Origin: Maribacter sp. | GTDB taxonomy: Bacteria; Bacteroidota; Bacteroidia; Flavobacteriales; Flavobacteriaceae | Assembly: GCA_022865355.1 (NCBI GenBank) | Contig: JALHST010000044.1 | Coordinates: 1 to 44,352, forward strand | Length of the DNA stretch: 44,352 nucleotides | Direction of reading: 5' to 3' | Shown here: positions 33,470 to 43,600 of the stretch, piece after piece | Numbering within the stretch: the stretch's first letter is position 1 | Layout of the letters: every line of letters begins with the position of its first letter | The notes under the pieces: model-generated | Database searches by the model: none | Told to the model about the DNA's origin: nothing | Seen by the model: only the letters and a program-made list of their open reading frames with translations | Program-made: the position numbers and the translations under genes

Positions 33470-33497
33470 GGGTTATCTTTGCGGTAACCCCTTTTTT
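33470..33497 (+). terminator. Hairpin after susD with overlapping -7 box
   Basis: GGGTTA (33470-33475) pairs with TAACCC (33485-33490), extended by a T-G pair, and is followed by C and six T (33492-33497). It looks like a partial intrinsic terminator. The loop contains TATCTTTG followed by C (33474-33481), an exact TAnnTTTG promoter match, without a TTG at -33. It may lower expression of the downstream lipoprotein genes, or start their own transcript. Confidence 0.6.
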
Positions 33498-33513
33498 AAT
33501 TTAATGAACATTG

Positions 33514-36500
33514 ATGAAAGCCCGTTTTGTTTTAATTTTTTCCGCCATATTCATCATATCCTGTCATCTGGAAATTCCCGAAACTAGCCCCGCCGAGAAA
33601 CTACTTTTTGAACTCAAAAACAACATAGGCATTGGTTTCTCCAATACCTTGACCTACACCGAGGATTTTAATCCATACACCTATCATAACTTTTATAACG
33701 GGGGTGGCGTGGCATTGGGCGATATTAATAATGATGGACTAACCGACATCTATTTTACGGGCAACATTGTCGATAATAAATTGTACCTCAACAAAGGCAA
33801 CTGGCAATTTGAGGATATCACCGAAAAAGCAGGGGTTGCCTGTAAGGATGTTTGGTCATCAGGTGCGACCTTTGTCGATATCAATCACGATGGCCTCCTT
33901 GATCTTTATGTTTGTAAATCAGGCAAGCCCGAAGGGGCAAACAGGCATAACGAGCTTTTTATCAATATGGGCGATATGACCTTTATTGAAAAATCAAAGG
34001 AATATGGGCTGGATATTACAGGTTTGTCTGTACAGGCCGCATTTTTTGATTATGACAAGGATGGTGATCTTGATTGCTATTTACTGAACAATTCAATACG
34101 ATCGGTAGGAGCTTATGACCTTATCAAAGATCAACGCAAAATACCAAGCCCAACAGGTAATAAATTTTTAAAGAATGAAAATGGCAAGTTCTTTGATTTT
34201 TCAAAGGAAGCAGGAATCTATACGAGCCATATCGGATTCGGACTAGGAATCACCCTAAGTGATTTCAATGGGGATTCTTGGCCCGATATTTTTATCTCGA
34301 ATGATTTCTTTGAACGGGACTATCTCTATCTCAATAATCAGCATGGCGGCTTTGTCGAGAGTGGAAATGAAGCATTTTCATCATTTTCAATGGGTTCTAT
34401 GGGCGCCGACGCCGCCGATTTGGATAATGATATGCTTCCAGACCTAATGGTTACTGAAATGTTGCCCAAAACGCTTGAGAGGCAACGCACGAAGACCCAG
34501 TACGAATCTTGGGACAAATACGAACTGGCCGTCAAACAGGGATATTCTCAACAATTTCCTAGAAATGTACTCCAAAGAAATATGGGAGGCGAAAAATTTC
34601 TTGAAATTGGCAGGTTTTCGGGAGTATCTGCCACTGAATGGAGCTGGGCTTCCTTAATTTTTGACATGGACAACGATGGCCTCCGCGATATTTTTATTGG
34701 TAACGGCATTCTTAAGGATTTGTTGGACAGGGATTATCTCACCTATATGGCCAATGAGGAAAAAGTGCGAAATATGATGAAGTCCAGTAAAGAGGTTATT
34801 ATGAAACTCATCGACTTGATGCCTTCACAGGCCGTTTCCAATGTCGCCTATAAAAACCAAGGTAACTTTGTTTTTGAGGACAAAACAAAAGCATTCGGCC
34901 TGGACACTCCTAGCTTCAGCAATGGAAGTGCTTATGGCGATCTTGATAACGATGGAGATCTTGATCTTGTAGTCAATAATGTAAATATGCCCTCGTTCGT
35001 TTATGAAAATACCACAGATACGCTTACCTGCAAAAGTATCTCCATAGAATTCGAATCAAATACTAATAATACGAAGGCGATTGGGACAAAAACAAGCATT
35101 TATTATGGTAATGACAAGAAAGCGGTTGCAGAAAATTTCCCGTCCAGGGGATTTGAAAGTTCAGTGCAATATGGTGTGCATTTTGGTTTGGGATCATCAT
35201 CCTCTGTCGATAGTCTTATCATTGTATGGCCGAATGGCGCAATTTCGAAGGAAAGAAAGCTAACGGCCAATCATACGTATAAGTTCACAGAACCCGACCT
35301 TGTGACCGTTGGTGAAACTGATCACTCCCTAAATAAATTTATCGCCCCGATCGTCAAACCCCCATTTTCGTTTAAACATATTGAAAACAATTACAGCGAT
35401 TTTAATAGGGAACGTTTACTGCCTCAAATGTTCAATAATGAAGGGCCTGCCTTAGCTGTTGCCGACGTAAATGGTGATGCCATTTTGGATGTTTATATAG
35501 GGGGGGCAAAGAATCAAAGGGGAAGCCTGTTCCTATCGGATCTAAAAAACGGCTATGTTGAAATAACAAGACCCTTCGAAAATGCCACAAGATCAGAAGA
35601 TACCGACGCCATCTTCTTCGATAGCGACAATGATGGGGATCTTGATCTTTACATTTGTAGTGGCGGGAAAGCTTTTTCAAAATACGACAGCAATTTACAA
35701 GACCGCTTGTTAGTGAACAATGGCCATGGAAAATTTATGAAGTCAGACAAGCCTTTGCCCTTTAAAACACCCTTAAGTTCTTCCACCGTTACGGCAGCAG
35801 ATTTTGATAAAGATGGAGATTTAGATCTTTTTGTAGGGGGAAGATACAACCCCGAATTGTATGGGGAACCGACATCGAGTATCTTATTACAAAACAATGG
35901 AAACAATGATTTTTCGATTGCCGATCAGTCCGTTATGCAAAATTTAGGAATGGTTACCGATGCAAGTTGGACAGATATCAATGGAGACGATTGGCCAGAC
36001 CTTGTCGTCACTGGCGATTGGATGCCAATTAAACTATTTATAAACCATTCGGGCACATTGAAGGACGAATCGGAATCCTTTGGGCTTGCCCATTCAAACG
36101 GTATGTGGTCTGCCCTAAAAATAGCCGATATCGATGGTGATGGGGATATTGATTTTATCGCAGGGAATGTTGGGCATAATTCCCTGTATAAAGAGGGTAT
36201 GCGCCTGTATTTGAAAGATTTTGACGGGAATGGATTTGCAGAACAAATCATTTGTTACAAAATCGATGATGCATATTATCCAATTGTCGATCGCGACGAA
36301 CTGATTGCACAAATACCAAGTTTGAAAGGAAAGCTACTCTATTATAAAGATTACGGTACGGCAACCTGTTCAGATTTATTTGGGGCGGAAAATTTGAAGG
36401 ATGCCAAAATCCTGGACCTGAATAAAGTAGGTTCGACATTATTTTTAAATACCGGGAACCATTTTGAAGGCGTTGAATTACCGCGAGAAATTCAATATTC

Positions 36501-36789
36501 GAACGTGGATGCCATTGAGGTTATGGATGTAAATAAAGATGGGGTTTTGGATATCATTTTGGGTGGCAACCAATATCTAGTAAAGCCTCAGTTCGGGCGA
36601 ATGGATGCCTCTAACGGTTGGCTGGTATTGGGAAATTTAAGCAGTGAACAAAAATATGGTTATAAAAGCGTTAAAGATCTTGGAATAAACGGGCAGATTC
36701 GGAACTTTGCCTTTCTTCCCTATCAAAGTAAGCTTTTATTATTAACAGCAATAAATGATGATGATTTTCAGATTTATGATATACAATAA
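33514..36789 (+). CDS. VCBS/FG-GAP repeat and ASPIC/UnbV lipoprotein 1
   Basis: A 1,091-residue exported lipoprotein (Cys17 in IISC). The start is taken at the ATG 33514; a TTG one codon earlier is in frame. An N-terminal beta-propeller contains FG-GAP/VCBS repeats with Ca-binding loops such as DINNDGLTD (from residue 70), DYDKDGDLD, DMDNDGLRD and DLDNDGDLD. An ASPIC/UnbV module follows (about 519-576, AIGTKTSIYYG..GFESSVQYGVHFGLG..IVWPNG), then a second propeller with DSDNDGDLD, DFDKDGDLD, DIDGDGDID and DVNKDGVLD. About fourteen such loops are visible. The family architecture resembles CRTAC1-like proteins. Location beside SusCD suggests a surface role such as glycan binding or complex support, which is inferred. 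No catalytic residues are recognised. Confidence 0.9.
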   Translation: MKARFVLIFSAIFIISCHLEIPETSPAEKLLFELKNNIGIGFSNTLTYTEDFNPYTYHNFYNGGGVALGDINNDGLTDIYFTGNIVDNKLYLNKGNWQFEDITEKAGVACKDVWSSGATFVDINHDGLLDLYVCKSGKPEGANRHNELFINMGDMTFIEKSKEYGLDITGLSVQAAFFDYDKDGDLDCYLLNNSIRSVGAYDLIKDQRKIPSPTGNKFLKNENGKFFDFSKEAGIYTSHIGFGLGITLSDFNGDSWPDIFISNDFFERDYLYLNNQHGGFVESGNEAFSSFSMGSMGADAADLDNDMLPDLMVTEMLPKTLERQRTKTQYESWDKYELAVKQGYSQQFPRNVLQRNMGGEKFLEIGRFSGVSATEWSWASLIFDMDNDGLRDIFIGNGILKDLLDRDYLTYMANEEKVRNMMKSSKEVIMKLIDLMPSQAVSNVAYKNQGNFVFEDKTKAFGLDTPSFSNGSAYGDLDNDGDLDLVVNNVNMPSFVYENTTDTLTCKSISIEFESNTNNTKAIGTKTSIYYGNDKKAVAENFPSRGFESSVQYGVHFGLGSSSSVDSLIIVWPNGAISKERKLTANHTYKFTEPDLVTVGETDHSLNKFIAPIVKPPFSFKHIENNYSDFNRERLLPQMFNNEGPALAVADVNGDAILDVYIGGAKNQRGSLFLSDLKNGYVEITRPFENATRSEDTDAIFFDSDNDGDLDLYICSGGKAFSKYDSNLQDRLLVNNGHGKFMKSDKPLPFKTPLSSSTVTAADFDKDGDLDLFVGGRYNPELYGEPTSSILLQNNGNNDFSIADQSVMQNLGMVTDASWTDINGDDWPDLVVTGDWMPIKLFINHSGTLKDESESFGLAHSNGMWSALKIADIDGDGDIDFIAGNVGHNSLYKEGMRLYLKDFDGNGFAEQIICYKIDDAYYPIVDRDELIAQIPSLKGKLLYYKDYGTATCSDLFGAENLKDAKILDLNKVGSTLFLNTGNHFEGVELPREIQYSNVDAIEVMDVNKDGVLDIILGGNQYLVKPQFGRMDASNGWLVLGNLSSEQKYGYKSVKDLGINGQIRNFAFLPYQSKLLLLTAINDDDFQIYDIQ

Positions 36790-37369
36790 AGAATTTCGGG
36801 CTACTGGAGGAATTCTCCTTTTTCTTATGTTATTTTCATGTCAGTCAGAGTATACGAAATTAGTCAATCTGGAAGCGCATAAGGGTTTACAGCAAGATAG
36901 TTTGCTTTTCGGAATGTCTTTCGGTGACACCAAAAAATCCTTTTTTGACCGTTGTGGCGAATTAAATAAAGAAAAATTGGTTTCACAAGGCCCTAATAAT
37001 CGTTCGGTACAGTATCTGCTTTCGTCAAAACAGGATGATGAAAATCTTACTGCAATTAATATGCTTTTTTATGGGAACTTTGATAAAAACGATACGATGG
37101 TAGGTATGGATTTGGAATTCACATACAGGGCATGGTCACTTTGGAATAAGGACTATGAAGCTAAAAAATTATTGCCGGTAGTGAAGGACTCCTTGATGAA
37201 ATGGTTTCATGGCAACCCATTTATTCCCCTTAAGCAAGAAACATCGGATACTGAACTATTTGTAAAGGTCGATGGCAATCGACAGATAACAGCGTATGCT
37301 AAAAATAATAAAGATGTTGCGGTTAGGATCGAAGATTTGAAGTTGAAATACCCAGAAAAATTCGAATGA
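36776..37369 (+). CDS. Small lipoprotein of unknown function
   Basis: A protein of about 197 residues. The start is uncertain: ATGs occur at 36755, 36758, 36761 and 36776. The last is chosen because it gives a normal lipoprotein signal (MIYNKEFRATGGILLF.., Cys at about 22 in LFSCQS). It overlaps the upstream VCBS gene by 14 bases, and its stop overlaps the next VCBS start (ATGA at 37366-37369), so it is translationally coupled to both. The mature part has mixed alpha/beta character, with a FGMSFGDTKKSFFDRC segment and a YRAWSLWNKDYEAKKLL helix. No known domain is recognised. Conservation of this nested place in other genomes would imply a partner of the VCBS proteins. Confidence 0.82.
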   Translation: MIYNKEFRATGGILLFLMLFSCQSEYTKLVNLEAHKGLQQDSLLFGMSFGDTKKSFFDRCGELNKEKLVSQGPNNRSVQYLLSSKQDDENLTAINMLFYGNFDKNDTMVGMDLEFTYRAWSLWNKDYEAKKLLPVVKDSLMKWFHGNPFIPLKQETSDTELFVKVDGNRQITAYAKNNKDVAVRIEDLKLKYPEKFE

Positions 37370-40300
37370 AATTTACAATGCACTACAAGATTTATTTACG
37401 ATTTATAGTATTGGGTATCCTCTTGGTATCTTGTGCTAAATATGAAAATAAGGCAGTCGAGTCCCAAACGCTTTTTCAATTGATGGATAGTACAGAAACA
37501 GGTATAAATTTCATCAATGATCTTACCTCCAACCAAAAATTCAACGTATATAAATACCGAAACTATTACAATGGTGGTGGAGTTGCCATCGGCGATATTA
37601 ACAATGATGGCTTGGTAGACGTTTATATGACGGCCAACCTTACCCACAACAAACTCTACCTAAACAAAGGCGGTTTTAACTTTGAGGATATCACCGATAA
37701 GGCGAAGGTCGGAGGTGAAAAGGCATGGTCGACCGGCGTTACCATGTTAGATATCAATGCAGACGGGTTGTTGGATATCTATGTCTGTAATTCAGGCGAT
37801 ATTGCTGGCGATAACAAGCAAAATGAGCTTTTCATCAATAATGGCGATGGTACCTTTACCGAATCAGCGCACCAATACGGCCTCGATGACCAGGGCTTTT
37901 CAACCCACGCCTCTTTTTTCGATTATGACAAGGATGGCGACCTGGACGTGTACCTTTTAAACAATTCATATCGCTCGATCGGAAGTTTTAACCTGCAACG
38001 TAATGAACGTTTTGAAAGGGATGTCCTAGGTGGGGACAAACTATTGAAAAATGAAAATGGTGTTTTTGTCGATGTCTCCGAAAAGGCAGGAATTTATGGC
38101 AGCGTAATAGGTTTTGGATTGGGGGTAACCGTGGGTGACCTAAATGATGACAACTGGGAGGATATCTATGTTTCAAATGATTTTTTTGAAAGGGACTACT
38201 TATATATCAATCAAAAAGACGGCACCTTTAAGGAAGTGCTTACCGATGAAATTAAATCGATTAGTGGTGCGTCTATGGGTGCCGATGTAGCGGATATCAA
38301 TAATGATGGAGAAAATGATCTTTTTGTTACCGAGATGCTCCCGTCTGAATACGACCGTCTAAAAACGGTGACCACATTCGAGGATTGGAACAAATATCAA
38401 AACAACCTTAAAAATGGGTATTACCATCAGTTTACGAGGAATATGTTGCAATTGAACAATGGAAATTCTACATTCAGTGAAATTGGCAGATTCAGCGGGG
38501 TTGAGGCCTCCGATTGGAGCTGGGGCGCCCTATTTTTCGATATGGACAACGATGGTCTCAAAGATCTTTTTATCGCAAATGGCATCTACCGAGATCTGAC
38601 GAATCAGGATTACCTACAATACATTTCGAATGAAGCCGTGATGCAATCGATCATTAAGGACAGTACGGTCGATTACAATAAACTCATTGATATCATTCCT
38701 TCAAATATGGTGAAAAACCATGCCTATAAAAATCTGGGCAATCTTAAATTTGAGCGCTATTGGAGCTCTGGCTTGAACACCCCAAGTTTTTCGAATGGTT
38801 CTGCCTACGGGGATTTGGACAATGATGGAGACCTGGACCTAGTCGTCAACAATGTGAACATGCCCTCCTTTGTTTATAAGAATAATTCGGAAAAAGTCAC
38901 CGGAAACCATTTTCTCAAGTTTAATCTTAAAGGCAGTGGGAAGAACACCAATGCTATTGGAGCTAAAATCGAGGTAATGTCGCCCGAAGAGAATCAATAC
39001 TTGGAACAGCAACCCATACGTGGCTTTCAGTCAAGCATGGACCTACGCCCAAATTTCGGATTGGCCAAGGACGATTCCGTTGCCGTGCGAATAACCTGGC
39101 CCTTGGGCAAAGTTTCAAATCTTGCCCATGTGAAGGTAGATCAAATTTTGACTGTCGATGAAAAAGACGCCCATACATCAGAAAAAAATGCCTTAGCCGC
39201 CATAAAAGATATTTTTCATAAAAGCGATTTAAAAATCGATTACCAACACATTGAAAACCGCTTTGTTGATTTCGATCGTGATCGGCTGCTACCGCATATG
39301 TTGAGTACCCAAGGACCAAAAATGTCGGTAGGCGATGTAAACAAGGATGGTACCGATGATTTTTTTATCGGTGGGGCAAAAGGCAGCCCACCTGCCCTTT
39401 TCATAGGCAAGAACATCGGTTACCTAAGAAAGGATTGTCCGGATCTAGAAAAAAGTAGCGGTTTTGAAGATACTGCCAGTTTATTTTTTGATGCCGATAA
39501 TGACGGGGATCTAGACCTATATGTATGCAGTGGCGGTGTTGAATTCTCACAGTTTTCCAGCTATTTAAAAGATCGCTTGTATCGCAATGATGGGAAAGGA
39601 AATTTCACCTTATGGCAATCCCAGTTACCATCACTATCGACCATCAATAGTACTTCGACCGTTATTGCCGATGACATTGATCATGATGGGGATCTGGATC
39701 TGTTTGTTGGGGAACGGAGTGTTCCCAGTCAGTATGGTGTGCCGGGATCTGGTTTTATTCTTCAGAACGATGGCGAAGGCAACTTTACGGATATTACCGA
39801 AAAGACGGCCCCTAGCTTAAAAAATATCGGCATGATAACCGATGCACAATTCATAGATCTTAACAATGATGGTTTTAAAGATTTGATCATTGTGGGCGAA
39901 TTTATGGGCATAACGCTATTTGAAAATCAAAAAGGTCATTTCGAGCCCAAAGGGAATAATCAATTATCAAATTTAAAAGGGTGGTGGAACGTTATCCACC
40001 CGGTCGATTTGGATAATGATGGGGATCTTGATTTTGTTTTGGGCAATCATGGTGAGAATTCTAGATTTAAGGCGAGTCCAGAGAGACCGATACATCTGTT
40101 TGTAAAAGACTTTGACCAAAATGGTTTTAAGGACCCTATAATGACTTTTACGGCAGAGAATGGCAAACAGTATCCCTATAATTTAAGGCATAATCTCATT
40201 GAACAGCTCAAAGATCTTAAAAAGAAATTCCCAGATTACGCTAGTTTTAAGGACGCAAGTATTACCGAGATTTTTACGCCGGAAGAAATGACCGGTGCCT

Positions 40301-40668
40301 TAACTTTGGAAGCCAATATGTTAACATCGATAATTTTGATCAATAAAGGAAATTTTGGTTTCAAGATTGTAGAACTTCCAAAAGAGGCTCAATTCACTCC
40401 AATTTATGCCATAGAAACCCATGATTTTGATCAGGACGGGGATTTTGATATCGTGATGGGCGGTAATCTTTATGGCACAAAGCCCGAAGTCGGTCGCTAT
40501 GATGCATCTTTTGGTATCTATCTGGAAAATTTAGGGGCGCAAAATTTTAAATACCATCCGGATGGCAGCGGTTTCTATGTCGATGGTGAACTGCGCGATC
40601 TTAAAATAGCAAACCATAAATTACTGGCGGCCAGGAATAACGATTCCTTGCTGATTTTTAACTACTAA
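37366..40668 (+). CDS. VCBS/FG-GAP repeat and ASPIC/UnbV lipoprotein 2
   Basis: An 1,100-residue paralogue of the preceding VCBS lipoprotein with the same order: lipoprotein signal (Cys23 in LLVSC), propeller with DINNDGLVD, DINADGLLD, DYDKDGDLD, DLNDDNWED and DMDNDGLKD, ASPIC/UnbV module (about 528-585, AIGAKIEVMS..RGFQSSMDLRPNFGL..ITWPLG) and a second propeller (DVNKDGTDD, DADNDGDLD, DIDHDGDLD, DLNNDGFKD, DFDQDGDFD). A 33-residue block at 472-504 is identical to residues 465-497 of protein 1. The start overlaps the stop of the small lipoprotein by four bases. A second ATG four codons on (37378) is possible. Probable surface lipoprotein; ligand unknown. Confidence 0.9.
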   Translation: MKFTMHYKIYLRFIVLGILLVSCAKYENKAVESQTLFQLMDSTETGINFINDLTSNQKFNVYKYRNYYNGGGVAIGDINNDGLVDVYMTANLTHNKLYLNKGGFNFEDITDKAKVGGEKAWSTGVTMLDINADGLLDIYVCNSGDIAGDNKQNELFINNGDGTFTESAHQYGLDDQGFSTHASFFDYDKDGDLDVYLLNNSYRSIGSFNLQRNERFERDVLGGDKLLKNENGVFVDVSEKAGIYGSVIGFGLGVTVGDLNDDNWEDIYVSNDFFERDYLYINQKDGTFKEVLTDEIKSISGASMGADVADINNDGENDLFVTEMLPSEYDRLKTVTTFEDWNKYQNNLKNGYYHQFTRNMLQLNNGNSTFSEIGRFSGVEASDWSWGALFFDMDNDGLKDLFIANGIYRDLTNQDYLQYISNEAVMQSIIKDSTVDYNKLIDIIPSNMVKNHAYKNLGNLKFERYWSSGLNTPSFSNGSAYGDLDNDGDLDLVVNNVNMPSFVYKNNSEKVTGNHFLKFNLKGSGKNTNAIGAKIEVMSPEENQYLEQQPIRGFQSSMDLRPNFGLAKDDSVAVRITWPLGKVSNLAHVKVDQILTVDEKDAHTSEKNALAAIKDIFHKSDLKIDYQHIENRFVDFDRDRLLPHMLSTQGPKMSVGDVNKDGTDDFFIGGAKGSPPALFIGKNIGYLRKDCPDLEKSSGFEDTASLFFDADNDGDLDLYVCSGGVEFSQFSSYLKDRLYRNDGKGNFTLWQSQLPSLSTINSTSTVIADDIDHDGDLDLFVGERSVPSQYGVPGSGFILQNDGEGNFTDITEKTAPSLKNIGMITDAQFIDLNNDGFKDLIIVGEFMGITLFENQKGHFEPKGNNQLSNLKGWWNVIHPVDLDNDGDLDFVLGNHGENSRFKASPERPIHLFVKDFDQNGFKDPIMTFTAENGKQYPYNLRHNLIEQLKDLKKKFPDYASFKDASITEIFTPEEMTGALTLEANMLTSIILINKGNFGFKIVELPKEAQFTPIYAIETHDFDQDGDFDIVMGGNLYGTKPEVGRYDASFGIYLENLGAQNFKYHPDGSGFYVDGELRDLKIANHKLLAARNNDSLLIFNY

Positions 40669-40674
40669 CGGATA

Positions 40675-43600
40675 ATGATGAAACTTGTACCTCTATTTTC
40701 ATGCATCTTGATCATTTTAGTTATTGGATGTAAGAAGACGCCAGAACCGACCATCCCGTCCGCTATTTCCTTTCATAATGTATCTGCAGATTCGAGCGGC
40801 ATAGACTTTGCAAATATCCTTTCCGAAAAAGATGACCTCAACATCATTGAATACCTCTATTATTATAATGGTGGTGGCGTAGCCATCGGAGATATCAATA
40901 ACGATGGTCTTGAGGATATCTATTTTACGGCAAACCAAACCCCTGACAGACTTTACCTAAATCTTGGGAATTTAAAGTTTAGGGACATTACCGAATCGGC
41001 CAATCTACAAATCGATTCTACCTGGTCTACCGGGGTGACCATGGAAGATGTGAACAACGATGGTTACCTTGATATTTACGTTTCAAAAGTCGGGAAATAT
41101 AAAAGTCTAAATTCCCATAATTTACTCTATCTGAATAACGGGGATGAGACCTTTACCGAAGCCTCGAAAAAAACAGGCTTGGACTTCTCAGGGCTATCGA
41201 CACAAGCAACATTTTTCGATTACGACAAGGATGGTGATGTTGATATGTACTTAATGAATCATTCAGTGCACAGCACCAGAAGTTATGGCAATGCCATTAG
41301 AAGAAATGAAAAGGATTCCATCGCCGGGGATCGGCTTTATGAAAATAAGTTGGAATCTGGAACTTTGTCGTTCGAAGATGTTACACAAAAAGCAGGTATA
41401 TATAGTAGTCCCTTAGGCTATGGTCTTGCATTGGTCGCCTCAGACATCAACCAAGATGGATGGACAGATATCTATGTAGGCAATGACTTTCATGAAAACG
41501 ACTATTTGTATCTCAACCAAGGTGATAAAACGTTCAAAGAGGTAAGTGCCGATTATTTTAACCATATGAGCCGATTTACCATGGGAGTAGACATCGCCGA
41601 TATGAACAATGACGGCAGGTCTGACATTTTCACTTTAGATATGATGCCTTTCGACGCAGAAACCTTTTTGAAATCAGGAGGCGAAGATTCTGACAAGGTG
41701 AGCCTTATCAAGGATAATTTTGGCTTCGAAAGGCAATATTCGAGAAACAATTTTCAATTAAATCGTGAAAATTCCTCATTTTCAGATGTTGCCTTGATGA
41801 CCGAAACCCATGCCACAGACTGGAGCTGGTCAGTTCTTATGGAAGATTTCGATAATGACGGACTGAAGGATATTTATATTACCAATGGCATATTCAAACG
41901 TCCCAATGACCTGGATTATATCAATTTTCTCAGTACTACCGATTTTAGTTCGTACGACAAATCCAAATCAGAGGAAATTGAAAGGAGACTTATCGCGTCA
42001 ATGCCTTCATTAAAAATTGCCAATAGGCTCTTCAGAAATAAAGGAGATCTAAGTTTTGAAGATCTCTCTGATAAATCGGGTCTGGAGCCCTCCTATTCAA
42101 ACGGTTCGGCAACGGCAGATTTGGACAATGATGGGGATATGGATCTTGTAATTAATAATATTGACGAAAAAGCAACACTCCTCGAAAATAAGAGCAACCA
42201 AGAAGGTCTTAACAATTGGATTGGCCTAAACCTAAAAGGTACAAGTGCGTTCCCAATAACTACAGGTTCTAAAGTAATGATCTATTGCAATGGAAAAGAA
42301 TTCTACAAAGAACTGATTACCACTCGAGGATTTGAATCTGCCTCTACCAGAAAACTGCATTTTGGCATTGGAAACCTTGCCCGTATCGACTCGGCAAAAA
42401 TCGTTTGGCCCGATGGCAAAATACAATCTATCAACAAGTTAGCTGTAAACCAGTATAATTCAATCAATAGGGATAGCACAAAGACGTTCCAATCAGGAAC
42501 TATTAGACCTTCAAAATTTACGCTGACAGGGTTTCCATACATCCATATTGAAAATACCTATCTTGATTATGAACGGGAACCCTTGATGCCAGAAAAATTG
42601 TCTATTGAAGGTCCAGCGGTGGTCAATGCGGATTTCAACTCCGATGGCTTACAGGATATCTTTATCGGTGGTCCCGGTTTAGAGGCCCCTGTCCTTTTTA
42701 TGCAGCAAAAAGATGGGACATTTACCGTAAAAAACGAAAAAGCCTTCGACAATGATAGCAATTATGAAGATGTAGATGCGGCTGCATTTGATCTCGAAAA
42801 TGACGGGGATCTTGATATTTATGTAACCCGGGGAGGAAATGATCAAATAGAAGGCGATCATTATCTGGAAGATCGTATCTATATAAACGATAGTAAGGGT
42901 AATTTCAAGCCATTTATCTCTGTATTGCCAAAATTTAACGGCGGATCCGTAGCCGCAGCCGATTTTGATGGAGATGGCTTCGACGACCTCTTTCTAGGCA
43001 GTCGTTCGATCCCTGGGGCCTACGGACTTTCACCATATAGCCTAATCTTAAGAAATACCGGAAAAAGCAGCTTTGAGGTAGTCCAAATAGCCCGCTTCGG
43101 TATGATTACAGATAGCAAGTGGACCGATATTAACAACGATGGAAAGTTAGATCTTATCATGGCAGGAGATTGGATGCCCATTACCATTTTGATAAATAAT
43201 GGCAATTCCAAATTCAGCAACCAAACCAAGGAATTTGGTTTGGCAAATACTTCCGGTATGTGGAATACCCTTTGGATAAGCGATCTCGATGGGAACGGAT
43301 ATGATGACATAATTGCCGGGAATGCAGGTCTGAATATGAAATGGAAAGCATCACCTGAACATCCCGTAAAACTATATCTGGCCGATTTCGACAAAAACCA
43401 ACAATTGGATCCCCTGATTTTCTACGATTTTCACGGCCAACAGGTTCCTTTCGCATCCAAGGACAATCTTATGCGCCAATTGCCTATGCTACAAAAGAAA
43501 TTCTTGAGTTATTCTGATTTTTCAAAAATAAAATCATTGGAAGACCTGACCGGGAAAAAACCGGATAGTGTTTTGGAAACAAAACAAGTAGATGAATTGC

